DNA of 64,000 nucleotides from Phycisphaerales bacterium. Lineage in GTDB: Bacteria > Planctomycetota > Phycisphaerae > Phycisphaerales > UBA1924. A program made the position numbers and the translations under genes. The stretch is from the NCBI GenBank assembly GCA_029260375.1, contig JAJDDI010000063.1:1-64000 (forward strand), written 5' to 3'. The notes below the pieces were generated by a model. It had not been told where the DNA came from. It worked only from the letters and a program-made list of their open reading frames with translations, and searched no databases. Below are positions 17,378 through 25,733 of the stretch, piece after piece. Every line of letters starts with the position of its first letter. Position 1 is the first letter of the stretch.

Positions 17378-17411
17378 AAAAAACGACGCCCCGTGCGCGA
17401 GCGCGGGGCGT
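17378..17411 (-). terminator. Intrinsic terminator between convergent genes
   Basis: ACGCCCCG (17386-17393) pairs with CGGGGCGT (17404-17411). On the minus strand the stem is followed by a run of T (17378-17383 are six A on the plus strand), so it best serves the leftward dockerin-protein gene ending at 17474; it may also stop the rightward HDOD transcript. Confidence 0.7.
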
Positions 17412-17473
17412 TCGTGAGGAACTCTCTCTTTCTCTCCGGGCGGCCGTACTGACGTGCGGCCGTTTCCGTGCGC

Positions 17474-18787
17474 CTACTGGGCGCTGACGAACGCCTGGAC
17501 GAAGTAGATCACGTCCGCGAAGTCCTTGATGTCGTCGTTGTTGATGTCTCCGTCCCAGATCGCGGGGCGGACGGGGGGCATGGGCGACACGACCTGCGTC
17601 AGGAAGTCCTCCAGGTCGCGGATGTCCACGGCCTCGTCGGCGTTGACGTCGGCGAGCATTCCGTCGCGGACCACGGCGTCGTAGAACTCGTTGTTCTCGC
17701 CGTCGCAGACGCGCTGCATCATGTCGAACGAGAACGCCCGCCAGGACCAGAGCACGTAGCCCCGGTCGCGGAAGTCGGCCATGTCGCGGATGCCGTAGGT
17801 GGGCGTGACGTCCGGCTTCATGAACGCGACGCCGATCTCTGTGGTCTCCGGGTCGTAGACCTCGCCCGCCCTCGAGTCCTGGATGAAGAAGCGGTGCAGG
17901 GCGATCCAGGGGGCCCTGAGGACCGCGGGGTTGGGCTCCCACTGCCCGTTGACGATCACGCCCTCGGGCACGGCCTCGCCGCCGATGAGCACGCCCGCGT
18001 AGTCGGGGTTGTGCTGGAGCGCGAGGATCGAGTCGCGCATGGACATCACGCCCGTGGTGTTGCCGCGCAGGCTGGCGCTGTCGAACCAGAGCGCGTCCAC
18101 GCCGTTGTTGATGAACGGGCGGGTGTTCTGGTAGGTCCACTCGGCGCTGCGGCGCGTCGCGGCGTCCAGACGCCCCTGCCACCCGGGGATGAAGTTCGGG
18201 TCGTCGATGCAGTCGGTCGTGCTGGTGAGGTCAGCGTCACCATCGAGGCAGGGCGTGCAGGGCGAGTTGTGGCGCGTGCCGATAAACAGCCCGACCTCCA
18301 GGTCCGGATCGATGGCGCGCTTCTCGTTGATCCAGTCGCGCATGTGCACGCTGTACGCTTGGCGGCGCTGCTGCTCCAGGTACCAGAACATGGACATCTG
18401 GACCTGGTCGCTGTTCTGGAGAACACCGCCCGGACGGTTGAGCGCGATGCGCCGGAAGCCCGCGTCCCACGCGTCATCGAGGCGGATGACGAGCTCCTCG
18501 CCGCAGGTGTCCAAGTCGCGGAACCAGCCGACCCAGCCCAGGGGGTTGGTCTCGCTGTAGCTGGCGTTGAACGGGGCCACGACCGCGACCGGGCGCCGGT
18601 CGGGCACGAACGGCGCGCCCGCGTCCATGGTGTAGCTCTTGCCGGGGTTGGCGTGGTCCTCGAACACGAAGACGTCCGATGCGTCAGGCAGCGGCGGACA
18701 GTTCTGGGCCTGAACGCTCGCACAGGCGAGCAGGACGGGAAGAGCGCGCACAATCATCGCGCCAACACGGGGGGAATCCGTGAACAT
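17474..18787 (-). CDS. Secreted protein with C-terminal dockerin-type repeats
   Basis: The 437-residue product starts at ATG 18787 with AGGAG upstream and has a signal peptide (MIVRALPVLLACASVQAQ within residues 11-28). The middle is a single large domain with no firm family; its features (NASYSETNPLGWVGWFRD, DDAWDAGFRRIALNRP, GVDALWFDSASLRG, GVLIGGEAVPEG) suggest a TIM-barrel, perhaps glycoside-hydrolase-like, fold. The last 60 residues hold two calcium-loop repeats, ADVNADEAVDIRDLEDF and GDINNDDIKDFADVIYF, with the DxNxDxxxDxxD spacing of dockerin type I. In planctomycetes such tails are common on secreted proteins and probably serve surface anchoring rather than a true cellulosome. Confidence 0.82.
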   Translation of the reverse strand: MFTDSPRVGAMIVRALPVLLACASVQAQNCPPLPDASDVFVFEDHANPGKSYTMDAGAPFVPDRRPVAVVAPFNASYSETNPLGWVGWFRDLDTCGEELVIRLDDAWDAGFRRIALNRPGGVLQNSDQVQMSMFWYLEQQRRQAYSVHMRDWINEKRAIDPDLEVGLFIGTRHNSPCTPCLDGDADLTSTTDCIDDPNFIPGWQGRLDAATRRSAEWTYQNTRPFINNGVDALWFDSASLRGNTTGVMSMRDSILALQHNPDYAGVLIGGEAVPEGVIVNGQWEPNPAVLRAPWIALHRFFIQDSRAGEVYDPETTEIGVAFMKPDVTPTYGIRDMADFRDRGYVLWSWRAFSFDMMQRVCDGENNEFYDAVVRDGMLADVNADEAVDIRDLEDFLTQVVSPMPPVRPAIWDGDINNDDIKDFADVIYFVQAFVSAQ

Positions 18788-18966
18788 GGGGGGTACTCCT
18801 GCGACGTGGGCTTGCCGCCCACGGAGGCCGGGCGCCCGTGGCGACCGAAGGTCGCGATGGTAGTCACGGGCGCAGAAATTGCGCGTGCGGATCGGGAACT
18901 CTCGGCGAGTTGTGGAGAATCCGGGTGTACACCCCAGCGCCGCATCGACCGCTCGATTGCGGATGT

Positions 18967-19764
18967 TTACCGCCCGATACGGGCGTTCCAGCGCTCCAGG
19001 CCGGGCCCCGACGTCAGATCGAAGTGCAGCGGTGTCAGCGTGATGCGCCCGTTCTTGAGCTCGAACACGTCCGACCCGTCGTCCGTGTTGTGAAAGTCCA
19101 GCCCGTGCCCGGAGGCCCAGTAGTAGGGCTCGCCGTTCGGGCTTTGTCGCTTCTCGTACTTATCCACAAGCCCGTGCACATTCATCGGACAGACCCGGAT
19201 TTCCCGCGGATCTCGGGCGGATTCGTCGCCCCGCTCGGTCCGCGGGATGTTGATCGAGACGCACTCGTGCGCGTTCATCGGGCCGCCCGCGAGCACGGCG
19301 TCGATCGCCCGCCTGGCGTGCATCGCCCCGCACTTGAAATCGGGGTCGCCCCCCGCCAGGAGCTGGCTGACGGCGATCGAGGGCACCCCCAGGAACGCCG
19401 CCTCGATCGCCGCGGCGACCGTTCCCGAGTAGATCACGTTGATCCCGCAGTTGGCCCCCGCGTTCATGCCCGAGATCACCAGGTCCGGGCGCTCGCCGGG
19501 CCCGAAGCGGTCGGGCCAGAGGTTGGTCAGCGCGAGCTTGACGCAGTCGGCCGGGCGACCGTCCACGGCGGTCCCGCCCATCGTGGGAGACACACGCACC
19601 TGCGAGACCATCAGCGGCTGGTTGTACGTGATGCCGTGGCTGGTGGCGGACTGGACCGTCTTGGGCGCCACGACGATCACCTCGCCCAGGTCGCTGATGG
19701 CGTCGTGCAGGGCGACGATGCCGGGGGCGGCGATGCCGTCGTCGTTGGTCAGGAGGATCCGCAT
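18967..19764 (-). CDS. surE: 5'/3'-nucleotidase SurE
   Basis: SurE is a metal-dependent phosphatase acting on nucleoside 5'- and 3'-monophosphates and short polyphosphate. The 265-residue product begins MRILLTNDDGIAAPGI (metal-binding Asp8 and Asp9), followed by VVAPKTVQSATSHGITYN, the nucleotide-binding VISGMNAGANCG and YSGTVAAAIEAAFLG, all in place. Length is typical. The gene follows the TPR-sulfotransferase gene by 9 bases on the same strand, so the two are probably co-transcribed. In many bacteria surE is next to pcm or rpoS; that context is missing here. Confidence 0.94.
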   Translation of the reverse strand: MRILLTNDDGIAAPGIVALHDAISDLGEVIVVAPKTVQSATSHGITYNQPLMVSQVRVSPTMGGTAVDGRPADCVKLALTNLWPDRFGPGERPDLVISGMNAGANCGINVIYSGTVAAAIEAAFLGVPSIAVSQLLAGGDPDFKCGAMHARRAIDAVLAGGPMNAHECVSINIPRTERGDESARDPREIRVCPMNVHGLVDKYEKRQSPNGEPYYWASGHGLDFHNTDDGSDVFELKNGRITLTPLHFDLTSGPGLERWNARIGR

Positions 19765-19773
19765 GGCTTGAGC

Positions 19774-21261
19774 CTAGGTGGCAAGTTCTTTCAGCGCCTC
19801 GCGCAGCGGCGCCAGCGCCTCCCCGAACCGCTCCGCCCGGTTGACCGAGCTGGTGTACAGCGGCCGGCGGACCTGCTGGCGGCTGGCCGTCGCGACCGCC
19901 CGGTCCGACGAATGGAACTCGAGCACCCGCTCGCCCCACGCCAGCCCCAGGAACTCGACGGCCCGGCGCAGGTTCGCCTCCGGCTCGCGGACGACGTCCT
20001 CGTATCTCAGGTCGAGCACGTCGGGCTCGCTGAGGTCTTTCCACGCGTCCATCAGGCGTTGGTAGTCGCGGAAGTACCGCCCCAGCCAGGCCAGGTCGGT
20101 CGTGTACGCGTGGTTGCCCGCGAAGTTCTGCGTGAAGCAGGACAGGCAGGTGTCCATCGGGCTGCGCACGCAGTGGATGACCTTCGCGCCGGGCAGCAGG
20201 CGGGCGATCAGGGGCAGGTAGTAGAAGTTGTACGGCTGCTTGTCCGTCACGCGGGCGCCAGCACCCAGTCTGGGCTCGAGGCGCGCGTACCCCTGTCGCA
20301 CGATCGCCGACAGGCGGCTGATCGCGGGCGGGGTGTAGCGGGCGCGGTCGATGGGCAGCGGGCGGTGGCGCCCGCCCGCGGGTTCGACACTCGACACGGC
20401 TCTTGAGACGACGTTGGTCTCCCCGCCGGGCGTGAGAGGGTCGAGCTGCGCGAGCATCTGTTCAGTCAAGGACGTGCCCGAGCGCATCATGCCGACGATG
20501 AAGACCACGCCCGAGCCGTCGCCCGGCGCGCGCGCGCTGGGGGCGTTGCTGGTCCAGGTGTCGATGAGCTGGTCCACCTGCGCGCTGTGGGCGTCCGGGT
20601 CCCAGTGGGTCTTGCGCAGGGCGTTCATCCGGGCGTACGCCTCGAAGGCCTCGGTGTGCTTGCCGAGCTTCTCGCTGAGGCTGGCGATGTTCCACCACCC
20701 GGCCGAGCGGGGCTCGGGGGGCAGGTCGCCCGAGTCGTCCAGCGCGGCGCGCACGCGGTCGATCGCGTCCTGCGGGTCGGTCTCGCTGGGGGCGGTGTTG
20801 GCGAAGGTCAGGCTCAGCGCCAGGCGCTGCTCTGGGGCGAGGGCAGCGGGCTTGAACTTGGTATCGATCTCGTCCAGGCGCGCCCGGGCCTCGGCGTGGC
20901 GACCCAGGTCGTTGAGGACCGACGCGCTCAGGCGCTGGGCCTCGAAGTGCTTGGGGGACAGGCCGCGGGCGCGTTCGAGCTCGTCCAGCGCCTGCTCATA
21001 GAGCCCGGCCCTCTGCATGGCGTAGGCGTGTTTCGTGCGCATCGCGGCGCTGGCGGGGTTGAGGGCGACGGCGCGCCCCAGCGCCGCGACCGCCTCGGCG
21101 TGCCTGCCCAGCGCGTGCTCGGCGTGGGCCGTCAGCTCGTGCACCCGCGAGTCCTTGGAGCTGGCGAGCGGTCCGAGCGCCCGCAGCGCCTCGCCCGCCC
21201 GCCCGGAGGCCAGCAGGCCTGACGCCTGGGCGAGAACGCGTTCGACAGGGCTGGGCGGCAT
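19774..21261 (-). CDS. TPR-repeat sulfotransferase
   Basis: The 495-residue product has an N-terminal half of tetratricopeptide repeats (roughly residues 5-230; for example HAEAVAALGRAVALNPAS and YEQALDELERARGLSP) and a C-terminal P-loop sulfotransferase domain. The 5'-phosphosulfate loop is VVFIVGMMRSGTSLTEQ near residue 255, and the 3'-phosphate region is VIHCVRSPMDTCLSCFTQNF near residue 368. The reaction would be transfer of sulfate from PAPS to a protein or glycan acceptor held by the TPR arm; tyrosylprotein sulfotransferases and related bacterial proteins have the same pairing. No signal peptide is seen, so it is probably cytoplasmic. Same strand as surE. Confidence 0.87.
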   Translation of the reverse strand: MPPSPVERVLAQASGLLASGRAGEALRALGPLASSKDSRVHELTAHAEHALGRHAEAVAALGRAVALNPASAAMRTKHAYAMQRAGLYEQALDELERARGLSPKHFEAQRLSASVLNDLGRHAEARARLDEIDTKFKPAALAPEQRLALSLTFANTAPSETDPQDAIDRVRAALDDSGDLPPEPRSAGWWNIASLSEKLGKHTEAFEAYARMNALRKTHWDPDAHSAQVDQLIDTWTSNAPSARAPGDGSGVVFIVGMMRSGTSLTEQMLAQLDPLTPGGETNVVSRAVSSVEPAGGRHRPLPIDRARYTPPAISRLSAIVRQGYARLEPRLGAGARVTDKQPYNFYYLPLIARLLPGAKVIHCVRSPMDTCLSCFTQNFAGNHAYTTDLAWLGRYFRDYQRLMDAWKDLSEPDVLDLRYEDVVREPEANLRRAVEFLGLAWGERVLEFHSSDRAVATASRQQVRRPLYTSSVNRAERFGEALAPLREALKELAT

Positions 21262-21291
21262 GGCGGACGGTATGCGCCGAGTGAAATCGTT

Positions 21292-21762
21292 TCAGGGCAG
21301 GAGAAAAAGGAGCGGGACAAGAAGGGCGACCAGGATTGATGGCGCCCAGACTGTCAGAAGAACCCGGCGTCTCCATGCGGTGTCGGCGATTCGGAGTTCT
21401 CTCGCATCCAGGATCAGCAGGGCAAGAATGAGATACACGAACGGGGAGACAGCGAGAAAAACCGCGACGGTGACCCCGAATGCCGGATGCTTCGAAGTTA
21501 CGAGCGAGTTGGCGGCAATCCCCAACAGAACCACGGCGACAGCCGGCGGGGCAAAGAAGTTGATCGGGATGCCGTACTCGATTGCTCGAAGGTTCTTCCC
21601 GTAGTTCTTTCGAATGACCGAAGTGAAGGAGAGTCGAGAGCCGCATTCTGGACAGACATTGGTGCTCAATCGGTGCAGGTTGTACTCGCACGACGGGCAA
21701 AGCATCTCGTGCTGTTCGAGCAGAGAAATCAGGCGTTGATCCGTCGGCACGATGTCTCCCAA
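21292..21762 (-). CDS. Zinc-ribbon membrane protein
   Basis: The 156-residue product starts with a short helix and a zinc ribbon CPSCEYNLHRLSTNVCPECG (residues 22-41), followed by two to three hydrophobic segments (about residues 70-90, 95-118 and 134-155). Proteins with a C-x2-C-x(10-14)-C-x2-C ribbon ahead of transmembrane helices recur in this window (see 55620-57140) and appear typical of this lineage. Its DNA is less GC-rich than its neighbours. It lies 6 bases after the MBL-fold gene on the same strand. Function unknown. Confidence 0.72.
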   Translation of the reverse strand: MGDIVPTDQRLISLLEQHEMLCPSCEYNLHRLSTNVCPECGSRLSFTSVIRKNYGKNLRAIEYGIPINFFAPPAVAVVLLGIAANSLVTSKHPAFGVTVAVFLAVSPFVYLILALLILDARELRIADTAWRRRVLLTVWAPSILVALLVPLLFLLP

Positions 21763-21768
21763 GGCCCG

Positions 21769-22503
21769 CTAAAACGGCCTCTTCGTCGGGTTGACCACCA
21801 TGTTGTCCCGCCCCAGCACCAGCAGGTCCGCGATCTCGATCGCCTCCTGGAAGCTCTCGCGCGCCTGGTCCAGGTCCGCGGCCGTGGGCAGGACCTTGCC
21901 CTGCTCCAGGTGCTCGATCGTCGGGATCGCGTCGGCGCAGATCAGCACATCGCCCGAGGGGCGCAGCACCAGCAGGCCCGTCAGGCCCGGGGTGACGCCC
22001 GGGAGCGGGAACAGGTCCACGCCCGGGGCCAGCGAGTCGGGCGCCGCCTGGGTTCGCTGCAGGATCGCCACATCGCGCTGGAGGACCTCGATCATCGCCT
22101 GCTGGTCCTCGTGCAGGTCCTCGCCCGCCTCCCGCGCGGCCTGGGCCGTCTCGCCCAGACGCTTGAGCGACTCGACGATGGGCACCCCCACGCCCTCACG
22201 CTCCCGCTCGCTCAGGAGCCATTTCGCGTCTCCGAAGGCCTCGATACCCCGCCGGCATTCCGGGTGGAAGCGGGACATGAACACGTGCGTGATCTGGTCC
22301 GGGCTCAGGCCGGTGCGCTCCTCGAGCCTGGCGGCGATCGCGGGCGCGGGCAGGCCCGGGTCCACGAGGATGCGGGCGTCGCCGGCGGTGATCAGGGTGG
22401 TGGTGGCGTGCCCTGTGCGCACGGGGGCGCGTTCGTTGCGGAGGGGGTGGGCGCCCAGGGCGCCGATGGAGATCACCCTGAGTTCTGGGACGTTTCGGCT
22501 CAT
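21769..22503 (-). CDS. Metallo-beta-lactamase fold protein with altered metal site
   Basis: The 244-residue product has the MBL-fold layout: TTTLITAGDARILVDPGLP, then THVFMSRFHPECRRGIEAF, then LFPLPGVTPGLTGLLV, SGDVLICADAIPTIEHL. The HxHxDH motif that holds the catalytic metals reads SRFHPEC here, so only one of its histidines and an acidic residue are kept, while the later GxxPG and CADA segments are recognisable. A quinoprotein-relay or hydrolase-like parent is possible. Either it binds a single metal in an unusual way or it is no longer an enzyme. First gene of a leftward run with the zinc-ribbon gene. Confidence 0.75.
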   Translation of the reverse strand: MSRNVPELRVISIGALGAHPLRNERAPVRTGHATTTLITAGDARILVDPGLPAPAIAARLEERTGLSPDQITHVFMSRFHPECRRGIEAFGDAKWLLSEREREGVGVPIVESLKRLGETAQAAREAGEDLHEDQQAMIEVLQRDVAILQRTQAAPDSLAPGVDLFPLPGVTPGLTGLLVLRPSGDVLICADAIPTIEHLEQGKVLPTAADLDQARESFQEAIEIADLLVLGRDNMVVNPTKRPF

Positions 22504-22793
22504 GGATCGGGCTCGTGGTGGCGCTGCGGGAAGAGGATCGGGCGGTGCACAGGCGTCACAAACGATACAGCCCGAACACGGCGCGGGCGAAAGACTGATC
22601 GGCGGGCGCCATCGGTGGGCGATCGCCCCGGGTGATGGCAGAGTAGTGGTGATGTCCCACGAGCGGGTGGATGAACACTGAGGAGTGAGAGGGGCAAGCG
22701 TGAGCGACGGCGCGCCTGCCTGAGCATCCCCTGCGTGCCCCGTGTCGGCTGACCCCCCGACACGGGGCTTTTCTGTGCGCGCTGGGTGTGGCG
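22504..22793 (+). other. Intergenic region with a strong rightward terminator; candidate small RNA
   Basis: This 290-base gap lies between two leftward genes, yet it ends in a strong hairpin-T terminator pointing right (22737-22772), for which there is no rightward protein gene. No open frame with a ribosome site was found. The stretch 22570-22740 is rich in short self-complementary blocks. A rightward non-coding RNA ending at about 22772 would explain the terminator. It did not match any RNA family that I can recognise by eye (tRNA, tmRNA, RNase P, SRP, common riboswitches). Confidence 0.35.
22737..22772 (+). terminator. Strong intrinsic terminator, rightward
   Basis: GCCCCGTGTCGG (22737-22748) pairs perfectly over 12 bases with CCGACACGGGGC (22757-22768) and is followed by TTTTCT. 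It points away from the MBL-fold gene and runs into the 3' end of the AhpD-like gene, so it serves no visible coding gene on the plus strand. Confidence 0.8.
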
Positions 22794-23327
22794 CTAGATC
22801 GCTGGCGCTTGCGGGAAGTCCACCTCGGACTCATTGACGTGATTGAAGTAGTTCGTGAACGTCGCCAAGGCGTAGACGGCGACGGCCTCGGCGATGGCGC
22901 CGTCGTCGAAGCCCGCGCCGCGGAAGGCGCCCAGGTCCTCGTTCGAGACGAAGCCTCTTTTCTCGTGGAGGGCGGTCGCGAACTTGGCCAGGGCGTTGAG
23001 GCGGTCGTCGCCGGGCATGCTCCCTGAGCGCGCGCCGATGGTCTGTTCCTCAGTGAGGCCGGCGCTCTTGCCGATGGCGGTATGGGCTGCCTGGCAGTAC
23101 CCGCAGTCGTTGGCCTGCCCGGTGGCGAGCTGGATGACCTCCTGCTCCTTGGCGCTGAGCGAGGCCTTGGACAGGGCGCCGGACATCGCCAGGTACATGT
23201 CCAGGGTGGCGGGGGAGTTGGCCATGCCCTTGAAGATGTTGAAGTGCTTGCCCTTGAGCGGGCCGTCGAAGATCTCCTTGGCGCGGCCGGTGGCGGACTC
23301 GGGGTTGACGACGTTGAGGCGGGGCAT
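22794..23327 (-). CDS. Carboxymuconolactone decarboxylase / AhpD-like protein
   Basis: The 177-residue product has the AhpD/CMD core: KEQEVIQLATGQANDCGYCQAAHTAIGKSAG, where the CxxC pair and the following histidine (CGYC ... H) form the redox site of alkylhydroperoxidases. Upstream are helices typical of the family (FKGMANSPATLDMYLAM). Such proteins reduce peroxides through a thioredoxin-like exchange; the exact substrate is unknown. Start ATG 23327 is preceded by GAAGGAGACC. It is divergent from the GT4 glycosyltransferase gene and stands alone. Confidence 0.87.
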   Translation of the reverse strand: MPRLNVVNPESATGRAKEIFDGPLKGKHFNIFKGMANSPATLDMYLAMSGALSKASLSAKEQEVIQLATGQANDCGYCQAAHTAIGKSAGLTEEQTIGARSGSMPGDDRLNALAKFATALHEKRGFVSNEDLGAFRGAGFDDGAIAEAVAVYALATFTNYFNHVNESEVDFPQAPAI

Positions 23328-23410
23328 GGTGGTCTCCTTCGTGGGTGGTCTCGCGGAACCCTAGGATGGGTCGGGGCAAAGAGTTCCGGCCCGTCGCGGG
23401 GAGAGACTCG

Positions 23411-24673
23411 ATGATGCATGACGCCAACGAGCCCGATGCCCGACGCCCCGCGCCGACCGGGCGGCCCACGAGGGTCATGCTCTTTACCGACACCCTCGCG
23501 GACGTCAACGGCGTCTCAAGGTTCATCCAGGACGTGGCGATCCGCTCGCGCGAGACCGGGCGTGACCTGGAGATCGTCACCTCGACGAGGCTCGAGTGCC
23601 CCGGGGGCGCCAACATCCGCAACTTCAAGCCCGTCTTCGCGATGGCGATGCCGCGGTACGAGAACCTGGAGCTGGCGCTGCCGCCGCTGCTGACGATGCT
23701 GCGCCACGTTGGCAGGGCCCGCCCGGACGTGGTCCACGTCTCGACGCCCGGGCCGGTTGGGTGCGCCGGGTGGCTCGCGGCGCGCAAGTTCAAGATCCCC
23801 GTGATGGGCGTGTACCACACCGACTTCCCGGCGTACGTGGACAACCTGTTCGACGACCACGCGCTGACCGAGTTGACGAGCTGGTTCATGCGGAGGTTCT
23901 ACAGGCGGTTTGCCACGATCTTCACCCGCAGCGCCGACTACGCGGGCTCGCTGGAGACGCTGGGCATGAACCCGGACAGACTCGTCCGCCTGCGTCCCGG
24001 GTTCAACAAGGACTCGTTCCATACCCGCTTCAGGGATGAGTCGGTCTGGGACACGCACGGGATCGATCGAGATTCCTTCAAGGTCATCTTCTGCGGGCGC
24101 ATCAGCGTGGAGAAGGGGCTGGAGCTGATCACGGATATCTGGAAGCGCGTCGAGAAGCGCTGCGACGAGCGGGGGATCAAGGCGGAGCTGATCATCGTGG
24201 GCGACGGGCCGTACCGCGAGACGATGAGCAGGGCGCTGGTCAAACACCGGGCGCACTTCCTCGGGTTCCGCTACGGGCAGGAGCTGAGCACGCTGTACGC
24301 CTCGAGCGATCTGTTCGCGTTCCCCTCGACGACCGACACGCTCGGGCAGGTGGTGATGGAGGCCCAGGGCTGCGGGATCCCCGTGCTGGCAACCGACCAG
24401 GGCGGGCCCAAGGAGGTCATCCGCGACGGCGTGACCGGGCTGGTCCTGCCCGCCGACGACCAGAAGGCGTGGATCGACGCGATCGCGGCGCTGGCGTGCG
24501 ACGAGCCGAGGCGCCGGTCGATGGGGGTCGAGGCGCGGGCGTTCATGGAGGGGTTCGGGATCGGGGACTCGTTCGAGCACTTCTGGGATGTGCACGAGCG
24601 GGCGCGGAAGCGGCCCTCACGCGGGGAGGCGCCCGAGATGGGCGAGACCCGGGCCGAGCCCGCGGCGGTCTAG
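23411..24673 (+). CDS. GT4-family glycosyltransferase (GT-B fold)
   Basis: The 420-residue product has the two-lobed GT-B layout. The N-terminal lobe has TRVMLFTDTLADVNGVSRFI (glycine-containing acceptor loop) and VVHVSTPGPVGCAGW; the C-terminal lobe has VIFCGRISVEKGLELI, LIIVGDGPYRE, and the donor-binding block TDTLGQVVMEAQGCGIPVLATDQGG, which contains the conserved Glu-x7-type spacing. The nearest relatives by pattern are lipid or surface-polysaccharide mannosyl- and glucosyltransferases. ATG 23411 is chosen because ribosome-site-like GGGGAGAG lies just upstream; an earlier GTG at 23345 is in frame but overlaps the promoter region of the divergent gene. A REP-like pair follows 10 bases after the stop. 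Confidence 0.88.
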   Translation: MMHDANEPDARRPAPTGRPTRVMLFTDTLADVNGVSRFIQDVAIRSRETGRDLEIVTSTRLECPGGANIRNFKPVFAMAMPRYENLELALPPLLTMLRHVGRARPDVVHVSTPGPVGCAGWLAARKFKIPVMGVYHTDFPAYVDNLFDDHALTELTSWFMRRFYRRFATIFTRSADYAGSLETLGMNPDRLVRLRPGFNKDSFHTRFRDESVWDTHGIDRDSFKVIFCGRISVEKGLELITDIWKRVEKRCDERGIKAELIIVGDGPYRETMSRALVKHRAHFLGFRYGQELSTLYASSDLFAFPSTTDTLGQVVMEAQGCGIPVLATDQGGPKEVIRDGVTGLVLPADDQKAWIDAIAALACDEPRRRSMGVEARAFMEGFGIGDSFEHFWDVHERARKRPSRGEAPEMGETRAEPAAV

Positions 24674-24682
24674 TTCAAGTCA

Positions 24683-24754
24683 GTGGTACGGGCTTCCAGC
24701 CCGTACGTGCTCGTTCACACTGCTCCGGGCAGACGGGCAGGAAGCCCGTACCAC
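24683..24754. repeat. REP-like palindrome pair, CTTCCAG core
   Basis: Arm GTGGTACGGGCTTCCAGCCC (24683-24702, continuing GT) is inverted at 24733-24754. Each arm is a small hairpin with the core GGGCTTCCAGCCC or its diverged partner. The same core, reversed as GGGCTGGAAGCCC, occurs after cysS at 43712-43732. Confidence 0.75.
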
Positions 24755-24791
24755 CGGCTCTTGGGGCTGCACTTGAGCGGAGCGCAAGAAG

Positions 24792-24821
24792 AAAGCCGCG
24801 GGACGTAGATCCCGCGGCTTT
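24792..24821. terminator. Hairpin between convergent genes (terminator of histone-like gene)
   Basis: AAAGCCGCGGGA (24792-24803) pairs with TCCCGCGGCTTT (24810-24821), a perfect 12-base stem with a 6-base loop, 23 bases past the leftward histone-like gene stop. On the minus strand it is followed by TTTCTTCTT. It can act for both strands. Confidence 0.75.
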
Positions 24822-24844
24822 GTCGTGTGCTGAAGGCGTCGCGA

Positions 24845-25495
24845 TCAGGCGGCGCGGCGGAAGGTCCGCTTGGTGTTCGTCCCGCCGATGCGGCGGACGA
24901 CGTTCTTGCGGCTGGTGGTCTTGCGAGCCGTGGTCTTGCGCGCGGTGGTCGTGCGCTTGGCCGCGGGCTTGCGGGCGGTCGTCTTGCGGGCGGTGGCGCG
25001 CTTTGCGGCGGGCTTGCGAGCGGTGGTCTTGCGACCGGAGACGCGCTTGGCGGTGGTCTTGCGGGCGACGGGCTTCTTTGGCGTGGTCTTACGCGCCGTG
25101 GTGGTCCGCTTGGCGGTCGTCTTGCGAGCGGTGGTCTTGCGGCCCGCGGTGGTGGTGCGCTTGGTGGTCGCCTTACGAGCGGTGGTCTTCTTGGGCGTGG
25201 TCTTGCGGGCCGTGGTGGCGCGCTTGGTGGTCGCCTTGCGGACGGCGGGCTTCTTGGCGGTCGTCTTGCGGGCGGTGGTGGTCCGCTTGGCGGCGGGCTT
25301 GCGGGCCGTGGTCTTGCGAGCGGTCGTCTTGCGGCCGGTCGTCTTCTTGGCGGCGGGCTTGCGGGCGGTGGTCTTCTTGGCGGTGGTCTTGCGAGCCGTG
25401 GGCTTCTTTGCGGCGGGCTTGCGGGTGGTGGAACGCTTGGCGGTTCGTTTGGCGGTGGTCTTGCGACCGGCGTGGGTCTTGGTTCGTGCGGGCAT
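24845..25495 (-). CDS. Histone H1-like, Lys/Thr/Ala/Arg repeat protein
   Basis: The 216-residue product is built from near-continuous units such as ARKTTA, AKRTTTARK and RKPAAKK, from residue 5 to about 193, and ends in a short non-repetitive tail (RIGGTNTKRTFRRAA). It has almost no acidic residues. This is the composition of eukaryotic H1 tails and of Hc1/Hc2-like nucleoid proteins known from chlamydiae and planctomycetes, so DNA or RNA compaction is the likely role. ATG 25495 has GGAG 9 bases upstream; an upstream in-frame start would add 13 residues. The repeats in DNA make the gene prone to length change between strains. Confidence 0.85.
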   Translation of the reverse strand: MPARTKTHAGRKTTAKRTAKRSTTRKPAAKKPTARKTTAKKTTARKPAAKKTTGRKTTARKTTARKPAAKRTTTARKTTAKKPAVRKATTKRATTARKTTPKKTTARKATTKRTTTAGRKTTARKTTAKRTTTARKTTPKKPVARKTTAKRVSGRKTTARKPAAKRATARKTTARKPAAKRTTTARKTTARKTTSRKNVVRRIGGTNTKRTFRRAA

Positions 25496-25733
25496 GGGAT
25501 CGTCTCCGTGGTTCGTGTGAGAGAGTTGCCGCATGTGTCCGCGGCGTTGAGAAACCGGTATTCGTGAGCCCGGAATCGGTCGAAAACAGTGCGAGAATCA
25601 ATTTCTCACCCGGATTTCGCGGACCAAGCCGCAGTTCTGGCCCCCGAGCGCCGACGCCGGGGCGCACGCGGAGCGCGCCCGGGCAAAGATTCAAGGGCCC
25701 GGGCACGAGCGTCCGAGCGGGAGCCAGCGAGCG

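Noticed and set aside
24674-24844. tRNA-like hairpins between the GT4 and histone-like genes
   Set aside because: The hairpins are explained by a REP-like pair and a terminator; there is no T-loop or anticodon arm. No tRNA was found anywhere in the window.
24845-25495. CRISPR-like repeated DNA
   Set aside because: Repeats are degenerate codon-level repeats of a coding sequence without regular spacers; no cas genes are near.
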